This document shows positions 20,968 to 32,093 of a stretch of DNA of 32,093 bases, piece after piece (the stretch's first letter is position 1; every line of letters begins with the position of its first letter). Both the position numbers and the translations under genes were made by a program. The DNA is from Psilocybe azurescens. Its lineage: Eukaryota > Basidiomycota > Agaricomycetes > Agaricales > Agrocybaceae. Where the stretch lies: positions 1 to 32,093 of the forward strand of contig JAJIRX010000243.1 of the NCBI GenBank assembly GCA_023853785.1. The letters are read 5' to 3'. A model generated the notes under the pieces. It was not told the DNA's origin. It did no database searches and saw only the letters and a program-made list of their open reading frames with translations.

Positions 20968-23900
20968 CTAGGACGTTTGCTTCGGATAATACTCGTCCTT
21001 GAAATCAAATTTGCTCAAAGGCGTCCATTCCAACTAAATTAGCACACTTTAGTTAGACAACCAACCGCGCATCGAAGAAAAGACGTACCCCTTGAACATA
21101 TGAACTTTGGCGCGAAGGGTGCATGTCGCTATCAACGACAACGTACCGGCGATACCTAGACAGGAACATGGGGTTTCGCTGCATAAGGGCCATGTCCGCG
21201 ATGGTAATTTGGTCCATCACCGTCCTGAAAAGTGATCCTTCCGATTTTGAGAGTTTTGTGTTCTCTAGCATTGCTCTGATACCGGTGGATAATGCACCAA
21301 ATTTTCGAGGAGGGGTGAGCAAAAGATATTTCTTTATCCACTCAAGAATATTGTCCAGGTATATTGTCGTTTCCTCTCCCATCACATTGTCTTTGGTCAC
21401 TACCCTCGTCACTGTAGGCTTTTCTGGGGGCTTCCAGAAGAGAAACCTGGCCCGCTGCTATTGCCTCCAAGATGATATCCATCATGAGAGGTTTCCTAGA
21501 CATAGAATGAGGCCAAAAGTTTAATGATACTCCAAAGTACGTACTTATCGAGTACAGACATTGGGTCAATTTGGCCGCATTCTAGCATCGCAAGTAGTCC
21601 CAGAGCAGATGGTAAGATATAAGACGCCCAAAGTGGGTGATTGTCTATTCTCCTAATTAGCTGGAGGACGCCAAGCGGATTACTCCTCATTACAAAAGGA
21701 GTAAATGTCACAATGCCCCTAAAGAATAGAATCAACATGGAAAAAATTCATGTACATGGGTGAGCGGGACGCACCACAAGGATAAATCTCCTGCACAGGC
21801 GACACATGGGGGAAAGGTCGCTATCCGTGCCATACATGTAAAACTGGACGTAGTTTTCTCTGCGCGTCTCTCGGCAAATCGAGGAAGTTTATGGAGAGTA
21901 CCGAGTGCGCTGACATGTACTAAAGACCAGCCCTGGCTTCTGCATTATAGGCAACATGCGGAGCGCGTGTTTTTCCAAAATCCTAGCCAGAAGGTGGGTC
22001 TCCACGTCAGGTGATTTTCGGCGCGGCCTTTCCCACCAGATGCAGAAGCTTCGTCCGGACGAGCTATTCTTGATATACGAGAATAATTGATCAGAAAAAC
22101 CTAAAATTCGAAGTGCATGTTGATACTCCAAATCTGGTTCTCGAGGTAACTTCGGCAGATCTTTGAGGTTTAATTTTCCGCGGACAGAAATCGAATTGCG
22201 AGAAATCTTGGTTCCCTGTTTCAGTTGGGCGGGAGACAATATATAAGGTATCACCGCAGCCATTAGTGAAGCAGGCTGGTTATAAGCAGGTAGATCCACG
22301 CCGATTACTGAAAGACGGTGGGCATAAGGAAAGAACAAAACATGACCGATGCAGTTGTCGTCAAGAAATATATGCATCAAAAACACCTAAAAGGGTTTTC
22401 AGTAAACATTGAGAAGCGAATCAAGATATCTTCCTACCTTCTTGGCCTTTTCTACGTAACGAGCAAGGACACCGAATCTCTGGGCATCTTTGTCTTCATT
22501 TGGAGCAAGAAAAGCTATTGGACGAGGAGCTCGGAAAACGTCTAAGTTGGCACGAAAATCCGCATTGTCATAGAAGCATGAGACTTGAATCTTCTCTATA
22601 TTCTGAAAAATGACAGAAAACCCAAGCCCTTTGTCTTGTTCAAGTTGCTGTTGCTGTATCTTGACGTTGCACATAGATTGTTCAGTTGAATTGAGGTATA
22701 GCGGTCCCGTCCATGTCCACGGTTTCTTTTGTCTATTATGTTGCTATGTACTGAGGTCGAGACCTCAAAAGTGCCATAATACGGAACATACCTCCCCGGG
22801 CAATGGCAAAGCAGATTTCGGTAATATCGGTTTAGGCGGTATATGTTCCTGTGGGGTTTCTGGCGCCGGTCTATATGCGAAATAAGAACATGGCCAATCG
22901 TTTGACAGCCATTCGACTCACCGCAGTGGTCCAGCCATACTTTTCAGTTACACCGCAGGTAAGAACAATCCACCACATGAACATATTCATTCGACGTACC
23001 TTGTAGGCATAAGGTCTCGAAGAAAATTATCAACGTCTGACATAGGCTGGGTCGGAGTAGAAATCAATGAAGGGGAGCTGAATGTACATTTTCTAATTTC
23101 AGAATTAAGTTATGTGCAAAATATAGAAAGACACATACATAGCATCAATGTATCTTGAAGTTGAAGGTCGGCTAAGTTGGCTAAAGTGCTGTTCGACGAC
23201 AGTCACATTAGAGGCAGCATTTGGCTTTGCTATGCTCGAAAAAGAATTTGAAAGCATCTGCGGAGAATGGGCTGATGGAGAGTTGAGAGAAGCCAGTGTC
23301 GGGTCGTTCACCATAGGGGAGCGTAGTCCTGGGGTTGTTGTGGGTTCTGTTCGGCTGGCGTCAATTTGTGCAGGTGCATGAGTTGGTATAGAATGCTTTT
23401 TGAAGCTGAGGTTCATTAATGCGGGCGTCCGATTAGGAAGAGGTTTTGGTGCTTGTTTAATGGCTGCTAGATTTTTGGTAGTGTAGGAGCCAGAGCACCT
23501 TGTGCAATTCGCTGTTTTGTCGTTATGCCACTACTTGTAGCGAGTTCTGACGCCGACATAGAGGCAATTTTCCCTTGTGGGTGTGTTACTCGACGGGTAG
23601 TTTTAGGTTTGGCACTGACAGCGGAAACAGAAGTTGTTCTGATTTTCGGAGGGATCCTAGATGATAGTGTGATTTCAGGAGAAGAAGGGTCTGAAAACAG
23701 TGAAGTAAGAGATTGCTGAGGGGAATTTGGGGAGACTGCTGAGGAGACTGTTGGTGAGATTGCTGGGGAGAATGTACATCTTCCTATACTAATATCAGAT
23801 ACAATATGAACAGACACTAAAAGGGATGCATACAGTATCACTAATGGCGGTAAACCCACCAGAGTGTCTTTTTGAATTTTTTGAGGCCTTGGACTTGAAG

Positions 23901-24828
23901 GCATCTAAAACGATTTCTAAGTTCAGGAAGGGAGTCAGGAGAAGTGACAACGGATCGTGAATACCTCTGGCGAAAGGATAACTTTTTTGGTATTTTAATT
24001 TTGAGACTGCCAGATGACTCTTTGAGAGGTCGATCGTCGTCCGAGTCAGACGGTGATAGAGATTTCTCTTTCGAGACAGCCTTTTCTTGACTAATCGTGG
24101 AAGCCGACTCTGTGGCCTCGCGAGATTTCACTCTTTTCCGCTTTTTGGACTGAAGTTAAGCGTAAGTATAAGGGTATGAGGGTTATACACGCTATACTTT
24201 TTTTCATTTCTTTCTTTTTCAAGCATCTTGTCGAATTCCGCTTTGAAGAATGCTTTCTCGCTTTCTAACAAAATGATGCATGATGAATATCCCAAAGGCA
24301 GAAAAATTGAGTAGGTATAGACTCAACCAATCCAATCTTGCTTTGCTTTTACAACATATCCAACCTGATAGTCATCGTTATCCATACCGACATGCTGCCA
24401 GAAGCTCGTGAGTAATCTCCCGCAACCGGCTTTGAGATTTTTCTCTGGTTCCCAGCTTGCGAAAACAGAATTACAGTCAGACTTCAGTATCCACATAACC
24501 TAAAATGTGAAAAGTACCTATTTTCACTGTCAGGGTAGGTAGCCCACTAGATTGATAGATGAATACCGATGCCACATGAACTTGAATGGTGGCTCAAACC
24601 TTCACATAATACTCCTGTATAAATCAAAGTACCATTAGAAAGGAACACAAGTCAGATCAGTGACATTTCATACCCATCTAGCTTCATCAGTGGAATCCGA
24701 TCGAGCAACGCGAGCCTGGGTGATAACCTCTACGTTGAATCAACTTTCAGACGGTGACCGCCCTTGAAGAAAATGGCTGGATTTACCAACGTGAAAAACC
24801 TCTTCCTTTTTCTTAGATTTCTTGCCCA
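20968..24828 (-). CDS. Chromodomain protein, possibly with a SPOC-like domain
   Basis: The start at 24828 (MGKKSKKKEEVFHV) splices through introns of about 50-60 bases into EVITQARVARSDSTDEARW, EYYVKWATYPDSENS and WEPEKNLKAGCGRLLTSFWQ. This is a chromodomain with two aromatic-cage positions visible (Tyr of EYYVKW and Trp of SWEP). Next come a lysine-rich helix, SPSDSDDDRPLK, a long Ser/Pro/Thr-rich linker, and a globular C-terminal half: WTWTGPLYLNSTEQSMCNV, RPIAFLAPNEDKDAQRFGVL, IFLDDNCIGHVLFFPYAHRL, and WTPLSKFDFKDEYYPKQTS at the end. The WTGPL start and the late HVLFFP strand suggest a SPOC-like fold, as in fission-yeast Chp1; this is inference. Chromodomains read methylated histone H3. 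Frame breaks occur near 21,440, 23,470 and 23,905, and one exon joint near 21,720 is unresolved. Confidence 0.8.
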
Positions 24829-25061
24829 TATATAGTAGATGGTGAGTACGGTTTAAAGCTTAAAGTTGGATTAGAGAAATCAAAGGGGTAACGTGAATGG
24901 ACGTGAATAAGTTCAACGTTCAACTGTGTATTTCAAAATAGCAAAGGTATAGTTATGAGGTAATGGTCAATGATCCCGTGAGAATATTTGGTAGCGGCTC
25001 ACAGAAACGCGTCGTCTAAGTCAGCATCCCAAAAGAGCTCTGTGTCTTTCGTCTGCAAACA
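24829..25061. promoter_or_regulatory. Divergent intergenic region, chromodomain gene / PHB1
   Basis: Only 233 bases separate the start codons of two genes read in opposite directions, so both core promoters must lie here. I see no clear TATA box. It is also the point where the CG-poor compartment gives way to normal sequence. Confidence 0.6.
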
Positions 25062-26255
25062 ATGGCTTTCACTCAGAACATCGGAAGACTACTAGGTTTT
25101 TCTACTCTTTTTCATGTCGCTTGCATTTTGCATTTGCTGACCGAAAACATTAGTTCCATTGGCTATCGGTGTGACTGCCGTTCAAGCCAGTATCTATGAT
25201 GTACCTGGAGGTTACCGTGCTGTTATGTTCGACAGGTTCTCAGGCGTCAGTGACAAAGTGCGTCAGTCTCTTTCTGAAAAGTCGGTGAATGATACTCATG
25301 CACCATGGGCATTTAGGCCACTGGTGAAGGAACCCATCTCCTTGTGCCCTGGCTTCAACGTGCAATCCTGTACGATTGCCGCATTAAACCAAGAGTGCGT
25401 CCACTCTCTATACGTTGAACTCCACTCTTACCCGCTATAGAATATTTCCACCACGACCGGTTCGAAAGACATGCAAATGATCTCAATAACCCTCCGCGTT
25501 CTTTCGCGTCCCGACGTCAACCACTTGTCAAAAATTTATCAGAGTCTGGGACTGGATTACGACGAGAGAGTCCTTCCATCGATTGGAAATGAAGTCCTCA
25601 AGAGCATTGTCGCTCAATTCGATGCTGCAGAACTGATCACACAGCGTGAAGTAGTGAGTTTAAACTGAGTTGTTGAATCTTCTGAATCTCTTCATGACAA
25701 CCATAGGTATCATCGCGAATCCGTGCCGACCTTCTCCAACGTGCCGGCGAATTCAACATCAAACTGGAGGATGTTTCCATCACTCACCTTACTTTTGGAA
25801 AGGTCGGTCAAGTCTTCGAGAAGACATACGTTCACTCATCCCCCACTGTCGTCTACCAGGAATTTACACAAGCTGTCGAGGCTAAGCAAATTGCCCAGCA
25901 AGGTATATATATTTAATGAGTCAATTCTAGTATTTACTGAATTGCCTCTTCAGACGCCGAACGTGCAAAATTCATCGTTGAGAAGGTGTGAAAATCATGG
26001 TTTGAAGCTGATTTTAATACTAAAATATTTCAGGCGGATCAAGAGCGACAAGCGGCTGTTATCAGGGCCGAGGGAGAGGCAGAAGCTGCGTTGACTATTT
26101 CAAGAGCTCTTGAGAAGGCTGGTGACGCGTTCGTCGCGCTTCGAAAGATCGAGGCTAGCAAGGCTATTGCTCAGTCGCTCTCGAACAACCCTAATGTCGC
26201 GTATATTCCTAGTGGAAGTGGTAATGTACTATTGAACGTAGCAGGACCTAAGTAG
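25062..26255 (+). CDS. PHB1: Prohibitin-1
   Basis: Exons joined at GT-AG sites read [120 protein letters not shown] and [20 protein letters not shown]. It ends [20 protein letters not shown] before PK and TAG at 26253. This is the full SPFH-domain protein of about 270 residues, with an N-terminal membrane anchor. Known role: forms rings with PHB2 in the inner mitochondrial membrane, chaperones new respiratory subunits and holds m-AAA protease. The first exon has only 34 coding bases (25062-25095). I count seven introns. No frame break is needed. Confidence 0.97.
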
Positions 26256-26611
26256 GAGGTGGGATGTAACGGCTTAGCTTAAAACCCAAAGCTCAAGTAC
26301 ATAGTTATCTTGGAATACGAGCTTATGATCAATTTACGTTTTGTGTGATTAAAAACTCCCACGGCGTTAGTTCATCCTTGCTCTTGACTGCCATCTAGTC
26401 TGTCTCTGTATCTCGTCTTCCTTTTCTCTTTTCCTCTCGTCTCTCGTCTCTCTCGTCTCTCATCTTTTTCCTCTCTTGTGACGGACTTGTCTATCGTATA
26501 CAATCTCCCAATTTTCTGTCTTTTGTATGCTACTTTTTCTGTCTTTCAAATTTCTCGCCATATTCATCGACCCATGTTTCAGGTCTCATTTTTCACTCAT
26601 CTTTTTAAATC
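26256..26611 (+). promoter_or_regulatory. PHB1 3' region and pyrimidine-rich leader of the RRM gene
   Basis: 26,395-26,480 is almost pure C/T on the plus strand with repeated TCTCGTCTC units. Long CT tracts just upstream of start codons are common in basidiomycete promoters of highly expressed genes, where transcription often starts after the tract. Confidence 0.5.
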
Positions 26612-28160
26612 ATGAATCCAATGGGCATGGGTAGCATAGCCGAGGCACCGGTTCGTCAACATTGTCTTATCTCATCATATCTTGTGCTAATCAACGATAT
26701 CTTTGTTCACGTCGCCCTCCTCTCCGCCATTTTATTTGTACCCGGTATCTTCTCAAATAGAGGCGGGCCCATCTCTATGTCGGGAACCTAAGTCCTCGCG
26801 TGACAGAGTACATGTTGACCGAAATTTTCGCTGTTGCTGGACCGGTGCAGCACGTCAAAATCATTCCGGACAGGAACTATCAGCACGGCGGCCTCAACTA
26901 TGGATTCGTGGAGTACATTGATATGCGTGCTGCGGAAACTGCTCTCCAAACTTTGAACGGTCGTAAAATATTTGACACAGAGATTCGAGTTAATTGGGCC
27001 TACCAAGGTCAACAAAATAAAGAGGACACCACAGGTCACTATCATGTGTTTGTCGGGGACCTTAGCCCTGAGGTCAACGACGAGGTCCTTGCCAAAGCTT
27101 TCAGCGCGTTTGGAACCATGTCCGATGCCTGTGTCATGTGGGACATGAACTCTGGAAAATCTCGTGGCTATGGCTTCCTTGCTTTCCGCGACAAGACGGA
27201 TGCTGAACAAGCTATTGCTACCATGAACGGAGAATGGCTGGGATCGAGGGCTATTCGTGTTAACTGGGCCAATCAGAAGACTCAAGGAGCTCCCCTGGCG
27301 CTGGTTCTCCTCACGCCTCGAATGCCCCTCTTGGTGGCGCTGGAGGCGCTCCAGCTCCAATCAACTTCCAAGGGGGCGCTTTGTCGTACGAGTCTGTTGT
27401 TCAACAGACCCCGGCCTACAACTCCACGGTCTACGTCGGCAATCTCGTTCCTTATTGCACACAGGCCGATCTTATCCCATTGTTCCAGTCCATCGGCTAC
27501 CTGTCCGAAATCCGTATGCAAGCTGATCGCGGATTTGCTTTCGTTAAACTCCGACACTCATGAACACGCGGCAATGGCTATTGTTCAATTGCAGGGTCAA
27601 ATGGTTCACGGGCGACCCATCAAATGCAGTTGGGGAAAGGACAGAGCCGACGGCGCCGCGACTCAACCGGGTCCCGTCAGTCCAACCGCTGCCGCTACGC
27701 CCTACGGAAATATGGTATGTAATAATCCACTGGGGGCGCAATCGATACTGACATCACGATTATAGCCTATGTACGGCATGCCTCAACCAACTAACTATGG
27801 TCAGTACGGCTTTGGAGGCTACACTGGATTCCTGGCCAAGCAACCGCTGCTCCTGGCGCAGCAAGCTCAGGCTCTCCAGGAATGCCCCAGGCTGGTGTTG
27901 CGCCTACAGCTGGATTGGGTCTCACCGTTGGCGGCCAGCAACCAGGCGCCGATTTGAACGCAACCCCTGGTGCCCAGCCTGCTCAACCGCAATGGGGCGC
28001 CACCGATCCCAACTATTACTCAAATTATTGGGGAGGTGAGTTGATTTGTTCATTTCATTTATCTTGATTTTTATCAAATATTTCGCCAGGTTATTATGGT
28101 CAGCAAGCCGCGGCTACGCAGCCCGCTGGGGGCGACACACAAATGCAAGGACCAGCCTAA
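26612..28160 (+). CDS. PUB1: TIA1/Pub1-type protein with three RRM domains
   Basis: Exon 1 is MNPMGMGSIAEAP; after an intron of about 120 bases come RRM1 (RNP2 LYVGNLS, RNP1 YGFVEYID), RRM2 (RNP2 VFVGDLS, RNP1 RGYGFLAF) and RRM3 (RNP2 VYVGNLV, RNP1 RGFAFVKL), then a Gly/Tyr/Gln/Pro-rich tail ending GGDTQMQGPA at 28160. WGKD after RRM3 and WANQ after RRM2 are typical of TIA1/Pub1, which bind U-rich RNA, steady mRNAs and enter stress granules. Two opposite one-base frame breaks near 27,290 and 27,551 put the start of RRM3 in another frame while keeping the rest open, and a third near 27,828 affects the tail. The neighbour PHB1 is upstream on the same strand. Confidence 0.93.
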
Positions 28161-28539
28161 AGTGTTTCATTCGTATCAAAATACTTTTTCCGAATTAATT
28201 TGCCTTGGGTGAATCAATAAATGGCATTTCACTAACCCTGCCTTTCCTCTTTATTTTTTGCGTTCTTTCACGCTTGATATTCTCGACTATTCTCGACTAT
28301 TTTTAAAAACAAACGATTGTTCTTTTCTTGAGACGATTACTGTTGTCATGCAATCTTTTTTCAATCCATCTACGAGCGTGATCCTGTCCTGTTTACCATT
28401 AACCCGGTTGCAGTTCGAGCAACTTGGTGGTGAATATAGCTCGTTGATTTGAATAAAGGGTATATTTATTATGTGTGCATATCAAAATTTCCACGATTAA
28501 CAATTTAGTGACAAGTCCGGATCCCCTCGTCTTCTATAA
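28161..28539. other. Convergent intergenic region (RRM gene / ATG16)
   Basis: Two genes converge on these 380 bases. AATAAA occurs at about 28,217 on the plus strand, a likely polyadenylation signal for the RRM gene. TATTCTCGACTATTCTCGACTA is a short tandem repeat at about 28,278. Confidence 0.5.
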
Positions 28540-29512
28540 TTAACCATTCGGCGTCAAGTCCATCCCCTGTGCTATTGGAGGCGATGGCCCATTCTTCTTC
28601 ATCGCTATTTGAACATCCGGACTGGTCAAGTCTTTTCCCGACCCAGATGTTGGCCGACTGGAATTGGAAGGGTTCGACATGACAACATCATTCTCAAGCC
28701 ATCTCTCCAAGAAAGTACAGTCTCGTGTCTTGTACGCATGTTCTCGTAGAATTCGTTTGCTTCATTCATGCGGTTTGCTTCTATTTGTTTGGCATCTAAC
28801 CAACGTTGGAGCAGCTTCGCGTTATCCTTAGAAAGAGTCTGGTTGCGTTCTTCAACCTGACCAAGCTCCAGAAGGGATGTGTTAATTTCATCATTCAGGA
28901 TCTAGGTTTGTATTGGTCATTTTGCTCTGAGACAGTATCCCATCCACATACCTGTATAGTTCTATCCTTCTCTGCCATGAACTCTGTATGTTGGTCGACC
29001 TTTCGACGAAGGGATGCTATCTCCTCCTGGCCTTCCTGAGATTTTCGGAATCGATTCTGGAGAACTCCTCCTTTTCTCGTAATGTTTCGTTCATTGACAA
29101 GAGACGTTGCGCATTCTGTCCCTGAGTTTTATACAAGTTCGCAAGCTCATCCCGCAGCGACGATATCTGTGTTTCGAGTGACGCCAGATAGGCAGCACGA
29201 ACAGGGTTGCTGAAGCATCGATGAGCAGAGATCATGTAGGAAAGCAGAATAAATACTCGCTCTTCTCCCGAACCTGACGCGCTGGGGGATCCTTTAACAC
29301 TACCGACAGCACGTAGTAGTGTAGCATTCCGTTCCTTGAGCAACTTAGTCTGCTGGGCAAGTCTACGGTCTTTAGTGGAGTGAGATATCGGAAGACAGTG
29401 ATCACCAGAGGATAAGCTCACACTGCTCTATTATGGGAGCAAAGGCAGACTCTGTGTTATTTCTTTCCGCTAGCCTCAGACGCAGAAGCTCTTGCCAGCT
29501 GGGTTCGGCCAT
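28540..29512 (-). CDS. ATG16: Autophagy protein Atg16
   Basis: The start at 29512 gives MAEPSWQELLRLRLAERNN, the short N-terminal helix that in this family binds Atg5. After an intron come YRRLAQQTKLLKERN and a long coiled coil: YLASLETQISSLRDELANLY, EIASLRRKVDQHTEFMAEKD, EINTSLLELGQVEERNQTLS and DNAKLLQRWLDAKQIEANRM followed by NEANEFYE. LLQRW...K...A..MNE.NEFYE is a hallmark of Atg16. The tail reads DCTFLERWLENDVVMSNPSN and ends MDLTPNG before TAA at 28540-28542. It lacks WD repeats, as usual in fungi. Role: with Atg12-Atg5 it directs Atg8 lipidation on the phagophore. Single-base breaks near 28,738 and 29,030 must be allowed for; if the first is real the protein ends at 28626. Confidence 0.9.
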
Positions 29513-29714
29513 TGGAGCAGGTATAGGATCTGTCGTACAACACTGGCGCGTAAACAAGCCTATAGCACGATAGCACGGAAGGTTAAGTCAAGGGTTTATT
29601 ACGCGGAGTTTGAAACTCCTAATTGGGGATTGACTATGGTCCTCTGACGCCAGTGGTTCAGGTTACTGTTCGTCCCTCACCATCTCACCTGCACATCTAC
29701 ATACCCAATCAACC
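29513..29714. promoter_or_regulatory. Shared divergent promoter, ATG16 / YPT7
   Basis: The two start codons are 202 bases apart and face away from each other. Both products act in autophagy, which makes common control plausible. I see no site that I can name. Confidence 0.6.
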
Positions 29715-30650
<936 letters not shown>

Positions 30651-31070
30651 TTGTCTTCTCTCGTAGCAGTAGGTCTTACTTAGACTACCACTTGTTTATC
30701 ACCCTCGTTATACTATTCCAAGGTTTTCCTTTTCCAAGTCTTTTATAATCTAGGACTTGATACATCTTTTTCGTCACAACCCATCTTGGAATTCGTCTTT
30801 CCACTGTGCCATGTCCTCTAAACTTTATGTAGTTCTCACTAAGATGTTAATATCAATCATGCGATGTTCACCATCTGAGACTAGGAGAGATTAGATGTAC
30901 ACTGAGATGAAGTAGCAAATACCATGACTGGCCTATTCAAACTCGACTTGCGCTGCTCGTAATGAGGGATGATTTAAATATATAGTCAGGAGTTGATGTC
31001 TTGATAAATGGTGAATTATACCTGCAAATAGCATCTACTTTACTGCTTTCTTGAGGATCATTAAATGTGG
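30651..31070. other. Convergent intergenic region (YPT7 / ASNSD1)
   Basis: No gene is seen in these 420 bases between two converging 3' ends. I did not find a classical AATAAA in the expected place. Confidence 0.5.
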
Positions 31071-32093
31071 TCATAACACTGCTTCTAAATCCATGTCCCC
31101 GCGCCGCTCTCCATCCATTCTTGCTGAATGACTACCGAATTGCATGGCACGCTTTTTGCGGCTACTCGCTTCAATAAGACCCACTTTTCGGGCAGCCAGC
31201 CTCAATAGCATCTTATCTCCAATGCTAACCTCCTGTCGGGGATCCATTTTGAAGTGCACAGGTAATAAAGCCAAGAAAGAAACGAGGCTCAAGGAAAGGA
31301 AAGGATGTCGTGTCTCTTTTCCATGAGAAGAGATCACGCGATCATCTCTGCCCAAATTTCTGGTCGGTATACGATCAATCTCTTGCTGTAGCTATCGGAA
31401 GGGTATCAGCACCAGAGGCAAGGTACGATGGAATTTCAAGAGCTTACTTCGCTTACGACGGCTGCCCAGCCACCATTATTGTAAACGGAGCGATGTCGAC
31501 CGTATCCTCCAAGGAGTTCATCAGATCCAAGTCCGTTAATAAGAACCTTAGCTTCGCTTGTATATGGTTCAGGTTCCGAATCAAGGCTTTTCCGTATTTG
31601 TCCTTTCCCTCGAGAAGCAAAGTATAACGCCAGTGCAAGGCTCTGCTGATGAATTAAAATACTGCAAATAGCAGAAGAAAAATCAAAGCGCACTAAATCC
31701 ATGACTGTTCTGCTTGGAGACATAAGTGACTCTACTAAGGGACGTGCAGCCTGACACTCCTAAACAATGCGGACCCGTTGGTGAACTTCGAGAACAGGGA
31801 GAAGTAGACTACAAACCTCGAATGGAACATTAACCTCTACCTTGAAAGGGCAAGCCCATAAGCAAAGGTCGTAGAAAAGAATTGAGGTAAATCGTGGTTC
31901 TTACAAAGTTCCAGGTTCGACCAGGACAAAGCTGACGCAACTCTTCAACTTCCTGTATGCCAGTCACTCTGTCCGGAACAAGGTACGAAGTGCTAACTTC
32001 CTCGTGTTTAGCCTTGATTTCTCTGGATTTTTTGGATTTTTTTGTCGCTTTGGAACGCCCCAATGTTCCCTTCCTTTGAACCCTCATTTTACG
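31071..32093 (-). CDS. ASNSD1: Asparagine synthetase domain protein (ASNSD1-like), 5' part outside the window
   Basis: The gene enters from the right edge and stops at 31071. In order: a lysine-rich linker (SKATKKSKKSREIKAKHEE), PDRVTGIQEVEELRQLCPGR then TWNF, VEVNVPFEE, CQAARPLVESLMSPSRTVMD, LALALYFASRGKGQIRKS, EAKVLINGLGSDELLGGYGR then HRSVYNN, and RNLGRDDRVISSHGKETRHP then FLS, DKMLLRLAARKVGL and RKKRAMQFGSHSARM. GLGSDELLGGY and the GRD...HG.E.R.PFL block define the C-terminal asparagine-synthase domain. The N-terminal glutaminase domain and the PP-loop SGG should lie beyond the edge. The Met at 32087 is probably internal. The biochemical role of this family is not established. Introns of about 50-60 bases fit all joints without frame breaks. 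Confidence 0.92.

Noticed and set aside
24500..24828. Chromodomain as part of a retrotransposon integrase
   Set aside because: It starts a spliced gene with its own start codon and a long unrelated C-terminal half; no reverse transcriptase or integrase motif lies nearby.
31830..32087. A separate small basic protein starting at 32087
   Set aside because: PDRVTG...LRQLCPGRTWNF splices directly into the asparagine-synthase exons, so this is an internal part of the gene cut by the window edge.

Overview
The window looks like a piece of an agaricomycete (mushroom-forming basidiomycete) chromosome. The conserved genes are cut by many short GT-AG introns of about 45-60 bases, gene spacing on the right is tight, and the left holds an old transposon-rich compartment. 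I worked from the sequence only; family calls rest on motifs that I recognise.

Layout. (1) 1-8.2 kb: A+T-rich sequence almost without CG dinucleotides (about six in the first 7.6 kb by eye). It holds Tc1/mariner-type debris, foldback elements, a tRNA-like unit and no intact gene. (2) 8.2-13.1 kb: still CG-poor, with exons of two hypothetical proteins on the minus strand (one with a hexanucleotide minisatellite that is translated) and a plus-strand relic of the RNase H1-type N-terminal (viroplasmin) domain. (3) 13,114-18,816: a complete hAT transposon with terminal inverted repeats and a perfect 8-base target duplication. Its transposase is split inside the BED zinc finger by a second element of about 2.1 kb, with its own target duplication, terminal and subterminal repeats, a tRNA-like unit and a GAC-rich repeat that appears spliced. 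(4) 18.8-20.9 kb: CG-poor relic exons and an unusual exon-junction duplication. (5) 20.97-24.83 kb: a chromodomain protein (minus). (6) 25.06-32.09 kb: a compact housekeeping block: PHB1 prohibitin, a three-RRM TIA1/Pub1-type protein, ATG16, YPT7 (Rab7) and the 3' part of an ASNSD1-like gene.

How the genes relate. ATG16 and YPT7 are head to head across about 200 bases, and both act in autophagy (phagophore conjugation and vacuole fusion). The chromodomain gene is head to head with PHB1 and sits next to the transposon-rich compartment that such readers of histone methylation usually act on.

Main points for a second look: the nested element; two places where an exon-intron-exon junction is followed at once by a precisely intron-less copy (both missing segments are 53 bases); the near-total CpG loss on the left; and many single-base frame breaks in conserved genes, which suggest residual indel errors and mean that frame breaks elsewhere should not be read as proof of decay.
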